A stretch of DNA of 64,000 nucleotides. Source: JABWBD01 sp040768665. GTDB taxonomy: Bacteria; Planctomycetota; Planctomycetia; Pirellulales; Thermoguttaceae. The translations under genes and the position numbers were made by a program. The notes below the pieces were generated by a model. It was not told the DNA's origin. It did no database searches and was given only the letters and a program-made list of their open reading frames with translations. Within the stretch, counting starts at the first letter, position 1. Every line of letters begins with the position of its first letter. The stretch covers positions 72,106 through 136,105 of the forward strand of contig JAXGMN010000037.1 in the NCBI GenBank assembly GCA_040768665.1, given 5' to 3'. Positions 44,134 to 54,213 of this stretch are shown one piece after another.

Positions 44134-45225
44134 CTACGAATAAAGACCCTGCTTTGCTACGGAAATACCCGCCTCGGCCGGCGGTTCAAAATGTCGCCGC
44201 TGGAAATAGAGAGCAACGTTCACCAGGCCGATCAGCACCGGCACCTCCACCAGCGGGCCAATTACCGCCGCAAATGCCACTCCGGAATTGATCCCGAATA
44301 CGGCCACGGCCACGGCGATCGCCAGCTCGAAGTTGTTGCTGGCCGCAGTGAACGAGAGTGTCGTGGTCTTGGAGTAGTCAGCCCCGATTTTCTTGCCCAT
44401 CCAGAAGCTGACCAGGAACATGGCGACGAAGTAAATCAACAGCGGTATGGCAATGCGGACCACATCCAGCGGAATCTGAACGATGAGGTTTCCTTTGAGG
44501 CTAAACATCACGAGGATCGTGAACAACAGCGCGATCAGTGTGATCGGGCTGATCTTGGGAATGAACTGCGTCTCGTACCAAGTCTTACCCTTGGCTTTGA
44601 CGAGCACCAAGCGGGTGATCATCCCGGCAATAAAGGGGATCCCCAGATAGATGAACACGCTCTCAGCAATCTCTGCCATATTCACTTCGACCACGCTGCC
44701 GGAAAGACCGAACAACGGGGGCAAGACGGTGATGAATACCCAGGCGTAGACGCTGTAAAACAACACCTGGAACACACTGTTGAAGGCCACTAGCCCTGCT
44801 GCGTATTCCGTATCGCCCTTGGCCAGGTCGTTCCAGACGATCACCATGGCGATGCAGCGAGCCAGCCCGATCATGATCAGGCCAACCATGTACTCGGGAT
44901 AGCTGTGCAAAAACAGGATCGCCAGGAAAAACATGAGGATTGGGCCGACGATCCAGTTCTGCACCAGCGAAAGGCCCAGAATCTTCCAGTTGCGGAAGAC
45001 GTCGCCCAGTTCTTCATACTTCACTTTCGCCAGCGGCGGATACATCATCAGGATCAGGCCGATGGCGATGGGGATATTGGTCGTGCCTACCTGAAACTTG
45101 TGGATGAACGACTCGACGCCGGGAGCCAGATATCCCGCGACGACTCCCACGGCCATCGCCAGGAAAATCCAGAGCGTGAGGTAGCGGTCCAAAAAGGAAA
45201 GCCGTTTGGAAATGCTTTCAGTCAT
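44134..45225 (-). CDS. acr3: Acr3-type arsenite efflux permease, copy 1
   Basis: A 363-residue, ten-helix permease of the Acr3/BASS superfamily. Key phrases are LTLWIFLAMAVGVVAGYLAPG, IPIAIGLILMMYPPLAKVKYEE, and MIGLARCIAMVIVWNDLAKGD with the conserved cysteine of helix 4, then FTAASNNFELAIAVAVAVFG with the late-helix Glu. It exports As(III) by proton exchange in the known family. It is preceded by arsR (93-base gap) and followed by arsM, a classic resistance order. A second Acr3 at 62.65 kb is clearly different (423 residues, with an extra loop), so the two are not a recent duplication. Confidence 0.95.
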   Translation of the reverse strand: MTESISKRLSFLDRYLTLWIFLAMAVGVVAGYLAPGVESFIHKFQVGTTNIPIAIGLILMMYPPLAKVKYEELGDVFRNWKILGLSLVQNWIVGPILMFFLAILFLHSYPEYMVGLIMIGLARCIAMVIVWNDLAKGDTEYAAGLVAFNSVFQVLFYSVYAWVFITVLPPLFGLSGSVVEVNMAEIAESVFIYLGIPFIAGMITRLVLVKAKGKTWYETQFIPKISPITLIALLFTILVMFSLKGNLIVQIPLDVVRIAIPLLIYFVAMFLVSFWMGKKIGADYSKTTTLSFTAASNNFELAIAVAVAVFGINSGVAFAAVIGPLVEVPVLIGLVNVALYFQRRHFEPPAEAGISVAKQGLYS

Positions 45226-45318
45226 TCATCCGTTGTCCTTATCTTGGAAAAAAACAATCGAGTTCTCGTTCGCGGGCCGCCGGAAAAGACCGATGTTTCC
45301 GCCCAAAACTTGCTTTGC

Positions 45319-45642
45319 TCAGAGGGCCGAAACCAGGAGCTTCAGACGGTCCAAGGCCGGCGGAGAAAGGCAATAGCAGACCCGTGGCCCGTCGATCGAG
45401 CCGCGGACCAAACCGGCTTCCTTCAGAACCTTGAGGTGCTGAGATACGGTCGATTGCGCCAGCGGCAGTTCGTCGACCAACTCGCCGCAGACACAGGACG
45501 TACGGCGCGCCAGAATTCTGACAATCTGGACCCGCACCGGGTGGGCCAACGCCTTGGCTAACTTCGCCAGTTCCCGATCAGCCTCTACACCCTCCAGAAG
45601 TGGAAGAGATGTCTCGACGGGCGGCAGGCAGGTGTGCTCCAC
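45319..45642 (-). CDS. arsR: ArsR-family repressor with CVC arsenite site
   Basis: GTG at 45642 is preceded by GGAGGAG eight bases upstream, so the longer frame to 45693 is leader (it would start inside the operator). The 107-residue winged helix has LAKALAHPVRVQIVRIL, then RTSCVCGELVDELPLAQSTVSQHLKVL, where Cys50 and Cys52 form the arsenite-binding pair on the recognition helix, as in classic ArsR. More cysteines are at 5, 89 and 91. It is the first gene of the acr3-arsM unit. The palindrome at 45669-45686 directly upstream is its probable operator. Confidence 0.92.
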   Translation of the reverse strand: MEHTCLPPVETSLPLLEGVEADRELAKLAKALAHPVRVQIVRILARRTSCVCGELVDELPLAQSTVSQHLKVLKEAGLVRGSIDGPRVCYCLSPPALDRLKLLVSAL

Positions 45643-45668
45643 GAATTGCTCTCCTCCGGTTAATCGTG

Positions 45669-45686
45669 TATCGTAAATATACGATA
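45669..45686. promoter_or_regulatory. Probable ArsR operator in front of arsR-acr3-arsM
   Basis: TATCGTAAATATACGATA is an 18-bp inverted repeat (TATCGTA/TACGATA around a short AT centre), 27-44 bases upstream of the GTG start of arsR. Size, AT-rich centre and position fit a self-regulating ArsR site. A half-site-like TTATCGTATCC lies at about 46202-46212 in front of the second arsR. Confidence 0.7.
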
Positions 45687-45747
45687 GGAGCAACGGTGAA
45701 GTTCGTCAACCCGATAATCTATCTATATTTACACCCCTATTTGGTAG

Positions 45748-46131
45748 CTACCGTGAGTGCGGACAGCAGCCGCCAGCCTTTCGGACCTTAGCGGCCCGCA
45801 CACTGTCGGCCTGAATTTCGGGCACCTCTTGGAAACAAGTCACCGCGCAATCGAGAAGCTTCTGGTGGAAGGTGTTTTCGGCGGGCGCAAGCGAATAGTG
45901 GATCCATAGCCCCGACTTACGCGAGGTGACCAGCCCCGCTTTTCTCAAATGGCCCAGATGCCGGGAGACTCGCGGCTGGGGAACGCCGAGGATCTGGACA
46001 AGGTCTCCCACACAAAACTCCCCCTCCTGGAGCAGACTCAGAATCCGCAATCTGGTCCGGTCGCAGAAGGCGCGGAACATCAGGCTGATCTGCTGGGAAT
46101 CCGGTTTCGGGCTGTTGACTCTTACAGGCAT
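45748..46131 (-). CDS. Second ArsR-family regulator, 127 aa
   Basis: ATG at 46131. The winged helix has LMFRAFCDRTRLRILSLLQEGEFCVGDLVQILGVPQPRVSRHLGHLRKAGLV, so only one cysteine (FCVGD) of the usual pair is in the recognition helix. The C-terminus is long, with LLDCAVTCF and ends GGCCPHSR, which suggests a different metal(loid) site made by C-terminal cysteines. It lies 105 bases upstream of the first arsR on the same strand and 87 bases downstream of the ABC exporter. Ligand is unknown; arsenic, antimony or another thiophilic ion are candidates. Confidence 0.88.
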   Translation of the reverse strand: MPVRVNSPKPDSQQISLMFRAFCDRTRLRILSLLQEGEFCVGDLVQILGVPQPRVSRHLGHLRKAGLVTSRKSGLWIHYSLAPAENTFHQKLLDCAVTCFQEVPEIQADSVRAAKVRKAGGCCPHSR

Positions 46132-46218
46132 GATACCGTCTTTTTCCGTCGTTGGGGGTTGACAACCCTGATGCGGACACACACCGCGCACCTCAGTTTT
46201 GTTATCGTATCCATCTGC

Positions 46219-46914
<696 letters not shown>

Positions 46915-46917
46915 GGA

Positions 46918-48135
46918 CTAAATCTCCTGGAAGGTGGCACAAGGATCCAATAGCGCGGCACGGCGAGCCGGGAAATAGCTGGCCACCAGGGCGATGCCCG
47001 CGGAAACCAGCACGGCCCACAGAACCATCATCGGCATCGGCAGAACGATCACGCCGGCCAGCCGCGGGCCGAGCGTGACCGCCAGCAGCGTGCCGAGCAG
47101 GAAGCCGCCCACGCCGCCGACCAGCCCCAGCAAAAGCGCCTTGAGCAGGAAAATCCGCTGGATCAGCCCAGACTCGGCGCCCAGGGCCATCAGCGTGCCG
47201 ATCTCGCGGCGGCGCTCGAAGACATTGGCATACATGTAGTTGGCGATTCCCGCCCCGCCCACGACGACGATGATGGCCACGAAGATCATCGACAGCCGCT
47301 CCATCATCTTGTTGACGTTCGCCTGCGTGGCCACCACCTGGGAGACGGTGACGACCTTGGCATCAGGCAGGAGCTTGTTGACCTTGTCGACCAGCCCGGC
47401 GGAGATTTCCTTGCAGCACCCCACAATTTCGATGCAGCTTACCACGGCGTCGCGGCCCGAGAGCCGTTGGACCGTGTGCAGGTGGGTGAAGATCCGCGAG
47501 TCGTCGACTGTGCCGGTCTGAGGCAGGACGGCCAACACCGAAAACTCCTCGCCCAGCAGGTTCAGAGACTGGCCTTCGCGGACGCCCAGCGAAGCGGCCA
47601 CGTCCGCGCCGACGAGGGCCTCGCGCTCCTCCAGCGTCTCAATTACGCGTTTGCGGACCAGGGTCTTCTTGTCCTCCGGCTCGGACGCCCCACCGACATT
47701 GACGGCCCCGCAGCCGATCGGCCGGCTGAAGATACCCGCTCCGGCCCAGGCCGCCTTGGCCTGGAACTCGCTCTTGGGCAGGATGCCGGTCAAGGTGAAG
47801 CGGCGTCCCTGGAAGTCCACGGGCAGACACAGCTTGGGCGAGAGGTTGTCGACGCCCTGGATGTTGGACATCGTCAGCCGCATGACGTATTCCTCGGGGA
47901 TCACGTCGTTGTGCAGATCGGCCGAGTAGTAGTCCTGCAGCGAGACCGACTTGGGCAGCACGAGCACGTTTGCCCCCAATGTGTCCAACTCCCGGGCCAC
48001 CGCCATCTCCGAGTAGTGGGTGATGTTGCGGATGGCCACGACGGTGGTGATCCCCAGCAGGATTCCAAAGAGAATCGTGAACATCTGGTTCTTGCGTTCA
48101 AATAGTTCGCGCCAAACAAGGGTAGAAAGCTTCAC
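46918..48135 (-). CDS. FtsX/LolE-type ABC transporter permease, 405 aa
   Basis: One N-terminal helix (MFTILFGILLGITTVVAIRN), a periplasmic MacB-like domain of about 210 residues (ELDTLGANVLVLPKSVSLQDYYSADLHND ... SRIFTHLHTVQRLSGRDAVV), then three helices with FERRREIGTLMALGAESGLIQRIFLLKA, the coupling signature of the FtsX family. The periplasmic domain contains a few cysteines (SCIEIVGCCKEI) that are unusual for this family. It forms one transporter with the ATPase downstream. It starts 26 bases after the first thioredoxin-like lipoprotein gene, so all three are probably one unit. Confidence 0.9.
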   Translation of the reverse strand: MKLSTLVWRELFERKNQMFTILFGILLGITTVVAIRNITHYSEMAVARELDTLGANVLVLPKSVSLQDYYSADLHNDVIPEEYVMRLTMSNIQGVDNLSPKLCLPVDFQGRRFTLTGILPKSEFQAKAAWAGAGIFSRPIGCGAVNVGGASEPEDKKTLVRKRVIETLEEREALVGADVAASLGVREGQSLNLLGEEFSVLAVLPQTGTVDDSRIFTHLHTVQRLSGRDAVVSCIEIVGCCKEISAGLVDKVNKLLPDAKVVTVSQVVATQANVNKMMERLSMIFVAIIVVVGGAGIANYMYANVFERRREIGTLMALGAESGLIQRIFLLKALLLGLVGGVGGFLLGTLLAVTLGPRLAGVIVLPMPMMVLWAVLVSAGIALVASYFPARRAALLDPCATFQEI

Positions 48136-48161
48136 GAGCGTTTTCTCCTATTCGCTATTGG

Positions 48162-48973
48162 CTATTGGCGAGGTCCGCAGCCGCCGGGGCCACACTGGCC
48201 CCCGGCACACGGGCCGGACTGCGCCGAAGCGACCTTGGCGACCAGGTGGTCCTTGGTAACCGGCCCGGAAAACTTCCCGATCGGCTGTCCCGGGGGGGCC
48301 AAAAGGACCGTCGTGGCCTGCGGGCTACGAGGATCGACCTGAAGATCGCGGAGGAAGCCCGCTTCGGCTGGATCTTCGGGATTGAGAAGCACGACTTCCG
48401 AAGCGGCAGCAAAACGGGCGTCGGCCCGGAAATCATGCGCCCCTTTGAGAGCAGCCTGGGCGTATTGGGTCTTCTGATTGGCGACGCAGAGCACCACCAG
48501 CTTGCGATCCTGTAGGGCTTTCATGCATTGCGCGGTGCAGGGGCTAACAATCGCCTGAGCCAGATCTTGCTGGGTGAACTGGATCGGAAACCCCTTGGTT
48601 ACCACCCCGCACGGCGCGATCGCCAAGACCAGCGGCATGGGAGCCCGGCTCAGGCCGAACCGTTCAACGATTGCCCGCTCATTGGGGTCCGTGATCTGGA
48701 TGCCGATCTTTTCGGCGGAATCGGCGAGCGACTGCATCCCAGCTTGGAACACGCCGAACATCTTCTGAGATTGCTCGTCGTTCTCTTTCCAAAAGAAAAC
48801 GAACAAATGCTTTGCGGCGGCGCGGCGCGGTCAAGGCCGCTTGACCTTGGCTTACGCCGGCTACCGTGCGCTGGGCTGTGGACCTGGGCCGGCGCGTCTG
48901 GGCCGGCGACAAGCGACAGCCCAACCACCGCGATGACCGCGGCGACCATGCTAGGCTCCATCCTTGGCATCAT
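48162..48973 (-). pseudogene. Exported double thioredoxin-like protein with CGPGGCGP tail, copy 1, frameshifted near the 5' end
   Basis: ATG 48973 has AAGGAG five bases upstream and encodes a signal peptide (MVAAVIAVVGLSLVAGPDA). Two frame changes near 48.88 and 48.81 kb lead into a clean 215-codon frame. The first domain has FVFFWKENDEQSQKMFGVFQ, then RAPMPLVLAIAPCGVVTKGF with a cis-Pro-like turn; the second has KLVVLCVANQKTQYAQAALK and TTVLLAPPGQPIGKF. Both look like thioredoxin folds without CxxC. The tail is GPCAGGQCGPGGCGPRQ, a likely metal-binding or redox motif. A second copy is just upstream. Followed closely by the ABC exporter. I do not recognise a named family. Confidence 0.6.
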
Positions 48974-49085
48974 CCTACTCCTTACGTGAAAACAAAGTGA
49001 CGTGGAAATCCCACCTGCCGCACGCGCAGAGCAGAGCGTGCGACACGATCCGTCGTGAAAGAAGAAAGTCCGCCGCCTACCGCGA

Positions 49086-49936
49086 CTACCGCGGTCCGCA
49101 GCCGCCGGGTCCGCAGCCGCCCGGACCTGCCGAAACTGGCCTTCATGAGCGTCTCGGCGAGCAGCTCTTTGGTCGTCGCCCTTCGGTTTGCCGATGGGCG
49201 ACCCCGGTGGCGCCAGAAAGACCGTGACGGCATCGGCCGCGTCGGTTTGATTTCGAGATCCGCCAGGAAGTCCGCCTCGGCTGTATCCTTGGGGTCGAGC
49301 ATCACGACTTCCGTGGCTGGCGAAGCGGACGTCGGCCTGGAAATCGCGGACGCCTTTCATGGCCTCCTCGCCGGACTTCATGCTCGCGTTCTGCACGCAA
49401 AGGAACACGAGTTTGCCGTCCTGGAGCCGCTTCATGCACTGCTGGGTGCCGGGAGTGGCCAGTCCGGTCAGAAGATCCCCTTGGCTCAGCGGCGAGGAAA
49501 TCCGCCCGTGATGGCGCCGTTGGGAGCGATCGCCAGGACCAGCGGCATCGGGCGCCCGCTCCAGTCCGTACTCCTTGACGATCTCTTTTCACCCGCATCA
49601 GTCACGTTGACCGCAACGGCATCCGCCCGGTCGGCAAGGTCAGCCATCGCCTCCTCGAACACCTTCCGCATGGCCGCGGTGGATTCATCGTCGGTTTTCC
49701 AGAAGAAGGCAAAGAGGTACTTGTCGGCTTCGGCCGCTTTCGCGATCGCCGTCTTGGCGGCGCTTGGGGCCGCCACTTCGGCCGAAGTCTTGGAATCGAC
49801 CGTTGTTGTAGCCACTGCGGCCGACTCGGCCCGCCTCGTTTCCGTCGACTGCGCCGATCCGCCGCAGCCGGCCGACAAGAGGGCAAACCCGGCCCCGGCC
49901 AATGCCAGGACTCCCAGTGCAAGGCGAGACTCTCAT
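49086..49936 (-). pseudogene. Double thioredoxin-like lipoprotein with CGPGGCGP tail, copy 2, many frameshifts
   Basis: ATG 49936 begins MRVS; after one frame change the signal GVLALAGAGFALLSAGC has a lipobox. The frames then give DKYLFAFFWKTDDESTAAMR, RPMPLVLAIAPNGAITGGF, QQCMKRLQDGKLVFLCVQNA, VVMLDPKDTAEADFLADLEI, AVTVFLAPPGSPIGKPKGD and a tail ending GPGGCGPGGCGPR at a TAG (49086-49088). It matches copy 1 block by block, so the two are paralogs. At least five indels split it. The 19-bp operator at 49979-49997 is 43 bases upstream of the start, so ArsR-type control is likely. Either decayed or miscalled by the assembly. Confidence 0.55.
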
Positions 49937-50446
49937 GGTCGCAGTCTCCCTGAGGAAGAAGGAGTTTATTCGGTACGGCGAATATACACTATATTCGGTA
50001 ACAAGCATATAGCGGAATAGTCTATTTCGGATCTTTTCACAACGACACCGGGATTGGTGACCAAAGAGGGTGTCGAAGTCGGCGGTGAACAGCCGGCACG
50101 TCGATCGAAAGCCCGATTCGTCTACCTCTCCCCTCGTTCGAGGTACAGCCCAGAGGAGTCGGCATCGTTCTCTACTGTACACGGGCCCACAGCGTGCTTT
50201 GCTCGAAGGCAGGGACGTGCGACGTTGACTTTTTGCCTCCAGACAAGACGATCCGCTGCTCCATCTCCTGGGCATCAGGCCGTTGTACAGCCACACACTG
50301 CACACGATCGGAATGTCGATGGCTGAACAATGCCCGTCGGCATGCGCAGCAAGCCAAACGGCGTAAGCAGCACCAGAACCAGTGCCGCCACCACAAAGGT
50401 ATACGGACGGCGAAGGGCGAGACGAACAATCCACATGGAGCACGTT
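49937..50446. other. Gene-free stretch, 510 bp, with operator at its left end
   Basis: Holds the 19-bp palindrome at 49979-49997 and the ribosome site GGAG of the lipoprotein gene. No supported coding frame in the rest, though the frame quality of this neighbourhood is poor. Confidence 0.45.
49979..49997. promoter_or_regulatory. 19-bp palindromic operator, copy 1
   Basis: CGAATATACACTATATTCG has perfect 8-base arms and a 3-base spacer. Copy 2 at 53428-53446 has the same arms. A short shared sequence (ATAGCGGA) follows at the same side of each. It precedes lipoprotein copy 2. Confidence 0.85.
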
Positions 50447-52993
50447 CTACGGTTGCTTCGGTTTCATTCCAAGCTCACTCGCCGGCCTGGGAATCGGCTT
50501 GGGCGCGTCCGCGTTGCCGCGGAACTGTACTGCGATGCCGCGGAAGACGGTGACGAAAGCGGCCACGAACACCACCGTGATCGCCGCATCGAAGACGGTA
50601 TAGGAGGCCCGCGTGACCGTATCGAGGGCGGGGATCTTCAGGAACACGAGGATGCCGGCCGCGACCGTCGCGGCCAATCAAGCTTGCCAGGGCCAAGGCC
50701 GTCAGCATTCCCAGAACCGAACGGCGGCTCGCCAAGAGTCGGAAGCCACTGCCGCAGTTCCCACAGCAAGGCGATCAGCCCCACGAGCATCACGCCAACC
50801 GCCACGAGGAAATGATTGGCGTCCAGCCACATCCGCGTGGGAAGCATGTACTCCATCAGTTCGGGCTGATCGAGGAGCAATACAACCCCAACGACTGCCG
50901 CGGCAGCGATGACCAGCAGGATCAGATGCACCGCCAAGGGAATGCGGCGTTTCCCGAACACCCATTGCACGGCGGCGCGCCACCAGCGCGACCAGCGCAG
51001 GGAAAGAAAAGCATCAGGCTGTAGAGCCCGGCGACGTAGGCATGGCAACATGCTGTCAGTGTCACCATGTTCCAGTTCAGGCCCAAGCGGCGGTACTGGG
51101 GCTCGACGACCGGTTTACCGGTTTCATCGAAGGTGAACCGCGCCGGCGCGTAGAAGAACTCCTGATTCCGGACTGTGGCAATCCGTGCATCCCCGGCCCG
51201 ATTGCGGCCTTGGCGGGAAAGATATCGTGGTTGTACGTATGACGTTGGCGTACGGCAGTCTCCCACGGGTGTGTTTCAACAATCCGGTACTCCGGTCCCC
51301 GAGCGATAGACGCGGTCGTCCATGACCCAGACGACACGCTTCTTTTCCATGGGGTACTTGATGCCGTCGAGCATCTGCGCGACCAGTGAATGAGGGCGTC
51401 GATTTCCTCGGGCCGATTGACCTCGGCCACGCCATCGCCATTGTCGTCCACGATCTTCGCGAGTTCCGGGTACTTGTTCAGCGGGTCCGCACGGTGCCCC
51501 GTCCACATCTTCACGATGTCGCTCATCTTGGGCTGCATCAGGCGGTTTCGCCGTCGATTTCGATCGGGCCAGGCACTGTGAATCTGATTGGCCGGAAAAT
51601 CTTGCCCTTGTAGCGGACCAGCTTCGGCCGGAACCGCTCCGTGGGCTTATCGTCGTAACCCATCATGTTGAGATAACCGTAATGGTTGCGAAACTCCCGG
51701 TTGGGGCCGTAGAAGGTCCACAGGACAGCTGCCCGGCTGGTCGATCTTCGGCGCCGGATTGAACACGTCGGCCGCCTGCACCTCGATCGGCATCACCAGC
51801 CGCTCGGGTATGTGGCAGGTCTGGCACGCAATGGCCTCCAGGTGCAGGGAGGCAGCCACAGATGTTTCGCCACGGGAGCCCCGACTTCTCGGTATCGTGG
51901 CAATCGGTGCAACTCACCACCGTATTATCCAGGTCGTTGCGGACCAGACCGCCCAGATCGTCCCCCTTTGCCGAACTGGTGCTCCTCGTGGCCGGCGATG
52001 CGGGGTCGGTCGCCGAACTGCCCGCGGGATGGCAGTCCACGCACCTCAGACCGGCCCGCAGATGCACGTCCGTGCGCGGCGAGTAATTGGCGCCCCGCTT
52101 TTTCCAACCCGGCTGGGCGTGGCAATTCAGACACGCCTCGTTGCGAGGCTCACCGACAATGTGAGGTTCCACGGTCCCGTCGGAGTTGAACCGCTCCTTG
52201 TTGTAGGCGATTTCAACCGGCTCTCCCGCTTGAATCGAACCCTTGACGGACGCGAACTTGGCGCCGGCGGTGGCCGTCCAACGAAAGTTCCATGCCCCGA
52301 GCTGCTTCTTCCGCTGGGCGAAATCGTACTCGGGCATGTGGCACAAAAGACAGTCGGCTTCCAGAACCCCGGTCTCGGACCAACGGGCCTGGTAGTAGTC
52401 GCCGTCCAGGTTGTTTTCCCCTTTGGAAGTGAATCCGCTGGCCGGATCGCTCATCCAACTGTCGTAGCGTTTCCCGTCGCGATCATACTCGGCCGGTCCG
52501 CCGCCCGGGTGGCAGGCCCCGCAGGGCGAGGTGAAGAACGTGAAGGCGGTCAGGTCGATCGTGGCGGCCGATTCGTTCTTCTTTGGCGACAGATAGCGGT
52601 ACAGCGGCGCGGGCGAGCACCAGCTTCCGCCGAAATTGCCGGGTGTCGAGGCCCAAAGGCAACGAGCGGCTTGCTCCGCGGTCGGCTTTTCGCCCATGCC
52701 TTGAGTGAAATGAAATCCCTTCGTGATCTTCTCGTAATCGTGGCATGCGCCGCAGGTCATTTTCGGTGAATACGGCTTGTCGGCGTTTTCATCGCTGACG
52801 GGGTTGATCACGTTTCCGTCTTCGTCGCGGAGGTGAAACGGCGGGCAGACGCCGGCCGGCGGAGACTGGGCTTTGTTTTCCCCTGGCCCTCTGCCGCCGG
52901 TTCGTTGGCGCTTCGCGCGATCGAGAGACCGACAACCATCATCGTCAGAATGGCTGCCCCGGCGGCGACAACACCTCGGCGCATAGCTCTCAT
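50447..52993 (-). pseudogene. Membrane-anchored octaheme c-type cytochrome, split by several frameshifts
   Basis: ATG 52993, behind GGAGAG, encodes a signal peptide (VVAAGAAILTMMVVGLSIARS). The frames then give eight CxxCH sites: CGACH, CGACH, CLLCH, CLNCH, CVDCH, CTDCH, CQTCH and CTDCH. The last is followed by a hydrophobic C-terminal part with about five helices (TACCHAYVAGLYSLML, IPLAVHLILLVIAAAAVVG, NHFLVAVGVMLVGLIALL, AAITVVFVAAFVTVF) ending KPKQP. The order recalls large octaheme cytochromes (tetrathionate-reductase or hydroxylamine-oxidoreductase-like) fused to a membrane domain. One shift near 52875 is a missing base in a GGGGAAAA run; others lie near 51.87, 51.4, 51.2, 51.0 and 50.7 kb. 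The soluble part probably lies outside the inner membrane. The ArsR-type gene upstream is its likely regulator. Confidence 0.7.
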
Positions 52994-53384
52994 GATTCTC
53001 TCCTCGGACCGTGATCCGCGAGAGGACTGCACCGAGCAGCATGGCTCCCACAGGATCTTGCATTCGTCAAACGTGTCCTTCATCTCGGCGTCTTCCCGCA
53101 GCATGGATTCCACGCAGTTGAGAAACACAGGGATGCACTTCATCCGCAGGCGATAGTACACCGTGGTTCCCGACTTCCGGCTTGCCACCACGCCCGCGTT
53201 CTTGAGCGTCGAAAGGTGCCGCGAGACCGTCGATGCGTCGGTGCCGACCATGGCGGTCAGCTCTTGCACCGAGCGTTCGCCGCATTCGGCCAACTCGTCA
53301 ACAATCATCAGCCGAGCCGGGCACGCCAGGGCTTTGACCACGGCAGCGCGCGACTGTACCGTGCGGGATCTCTTGACTACTCAT
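52990..53384 (-). pseudogene. ArsR-type regulator of the octaheme cytochrome unit, with frameshifts
   Basis: The winged helix reads VKALACPARLMIVDELAECG, SVQELTAMVGTDASTVSRHL and TLKNAGVVASRKSGTTVYYR, then RMKCIPVFLNCVESML. It is a paralog of the regulator at 62.19 kb but lacks the cysteine pair of the recognition helix (SVQEL instead of CVCEL); Cys residues of the last helix remain. ATG 53384 (MSSQEI) connects if one extra C near 53365 is removed. At the 3' end the frame runs on into the cytochrome start, while another frame ends at a TGA overlapping that ATG (52990-52992). The palindrome at 53428-53446 is 44 bases upstream, so self-regulation is likely. Confidence 0.7.
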
Positions 53385-53427
53385 CGAAAGGCGCGCTTCG
53401 GACTTGGCGGCATCTCATTCGTCCAGC

Positions 53428-53446
53428 CGAATATACAGTATATTCG
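53428..53446. promoter_or_regulatory. 19-bp palindromic operator, copy 2
   Basis: CGAATATACAGTATATTCG differs from copy 1 only in the middle of the spacer. It lies between the ArsR-type regulator (minus) and a small lipoprotein gene (plus), so it could control both directions. Confidence 0.85.
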
Positions 53447-53627
53447 GAAGTGGGTCTATAGCGGATCAGTTTTTTTGCGTATTGGTGCCATGGCACCCGG
53501 AAGCGCGTATCGCCAAGAAGATCGGCGGATTGGATAATTCCCCCCGGATGGCGAGCGGGCCAATTCGCCTGAAGACGGCGAAAGTCTCCCGCCGATAACG
53601 GACAACGAGTACACAAGGAGTTGTTGC

Positions 53628-54014
53628 ATGGTCCGGCGTTGCCGCATCCTGAGCATCGCGGTTCTGGTAGTCAACCTGATGGTGGGCTGCTGCGCGCACG
53701 ATGCGCAAGGCTGCGAGAGCAAACGTGCCTCCGCCACAACCTATGGCGACACAACACTTCGGGGGCAATGCCCGGAGTGTCGATGCAATCCCCCGCATCA
53801 CGGGCCCCGCGAGTGCCAAGGTCGCAAATACTCCTTCTCTCCGCGCCGATTCGTTGGCCGTTCATTGAGCCTGCCGTTGCGGGCGTCCCTTGCAGGATTG
53901 CCCAATGCCGACTTTTCGCGGCTGGCAGTCGGCTTGCACCAACCATTCCGTGCGAGCGGGCGTCTTCTGCTGCCGGTTCGTCTCCATCTCGCGAATCAAG
54001 TCTTGCTGATTTGA
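53628..54014 (+). CDS. Small Cys-rich lipoprotein, possibly frameshifted, up to 128 aa
   Basis: ATG at 53628 has AAGGAG eight bases upstream. The N-terminus MVRRCRILSIAVLVVNLMVG is a lipoprotein signal followed by CCAHDAQGCESKRAS, then GQCPECRC. After about residue 55 the composition becomes Arg/Leu-rich and unlike an exported protein, so a frameshift near 53.79 kb is likely and the true end is uncertain. It diverges from the ArsR/octaheme unit and shares the operator region. I do not recognise the family. Confidence 0.45.
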   Translation: MVRRCRILSIAVLVVNLMVGCCAHDAQGCESKRASATTYGDTTLRGQCPECRCNPPHHGPRECQGRKYSFSPRRFVGRSLSLPLRASLAGLPNADFSRLAVGLHQPFRASGRLLLPVRLHLANQVLLI

Positions 54015-54213
54015 TTCTGCGATCTCCCTGAAGTGGCCTCTGTTTCATGCTGCGCGCCTGCGGCCTTGCGCAGCGCGAATGCCTATGCAGCACGCCGCGA
54101 CGCACGGGCCTTAGCGGCATCGCGTCGGCAACGAGTTCACGGGCGTGCGGTCTGGCGCGGGGGATAACCGGCCCACTTGGCGCACTTGATCGCCGCGAAC
54201 CGCAGAGGGCGTT

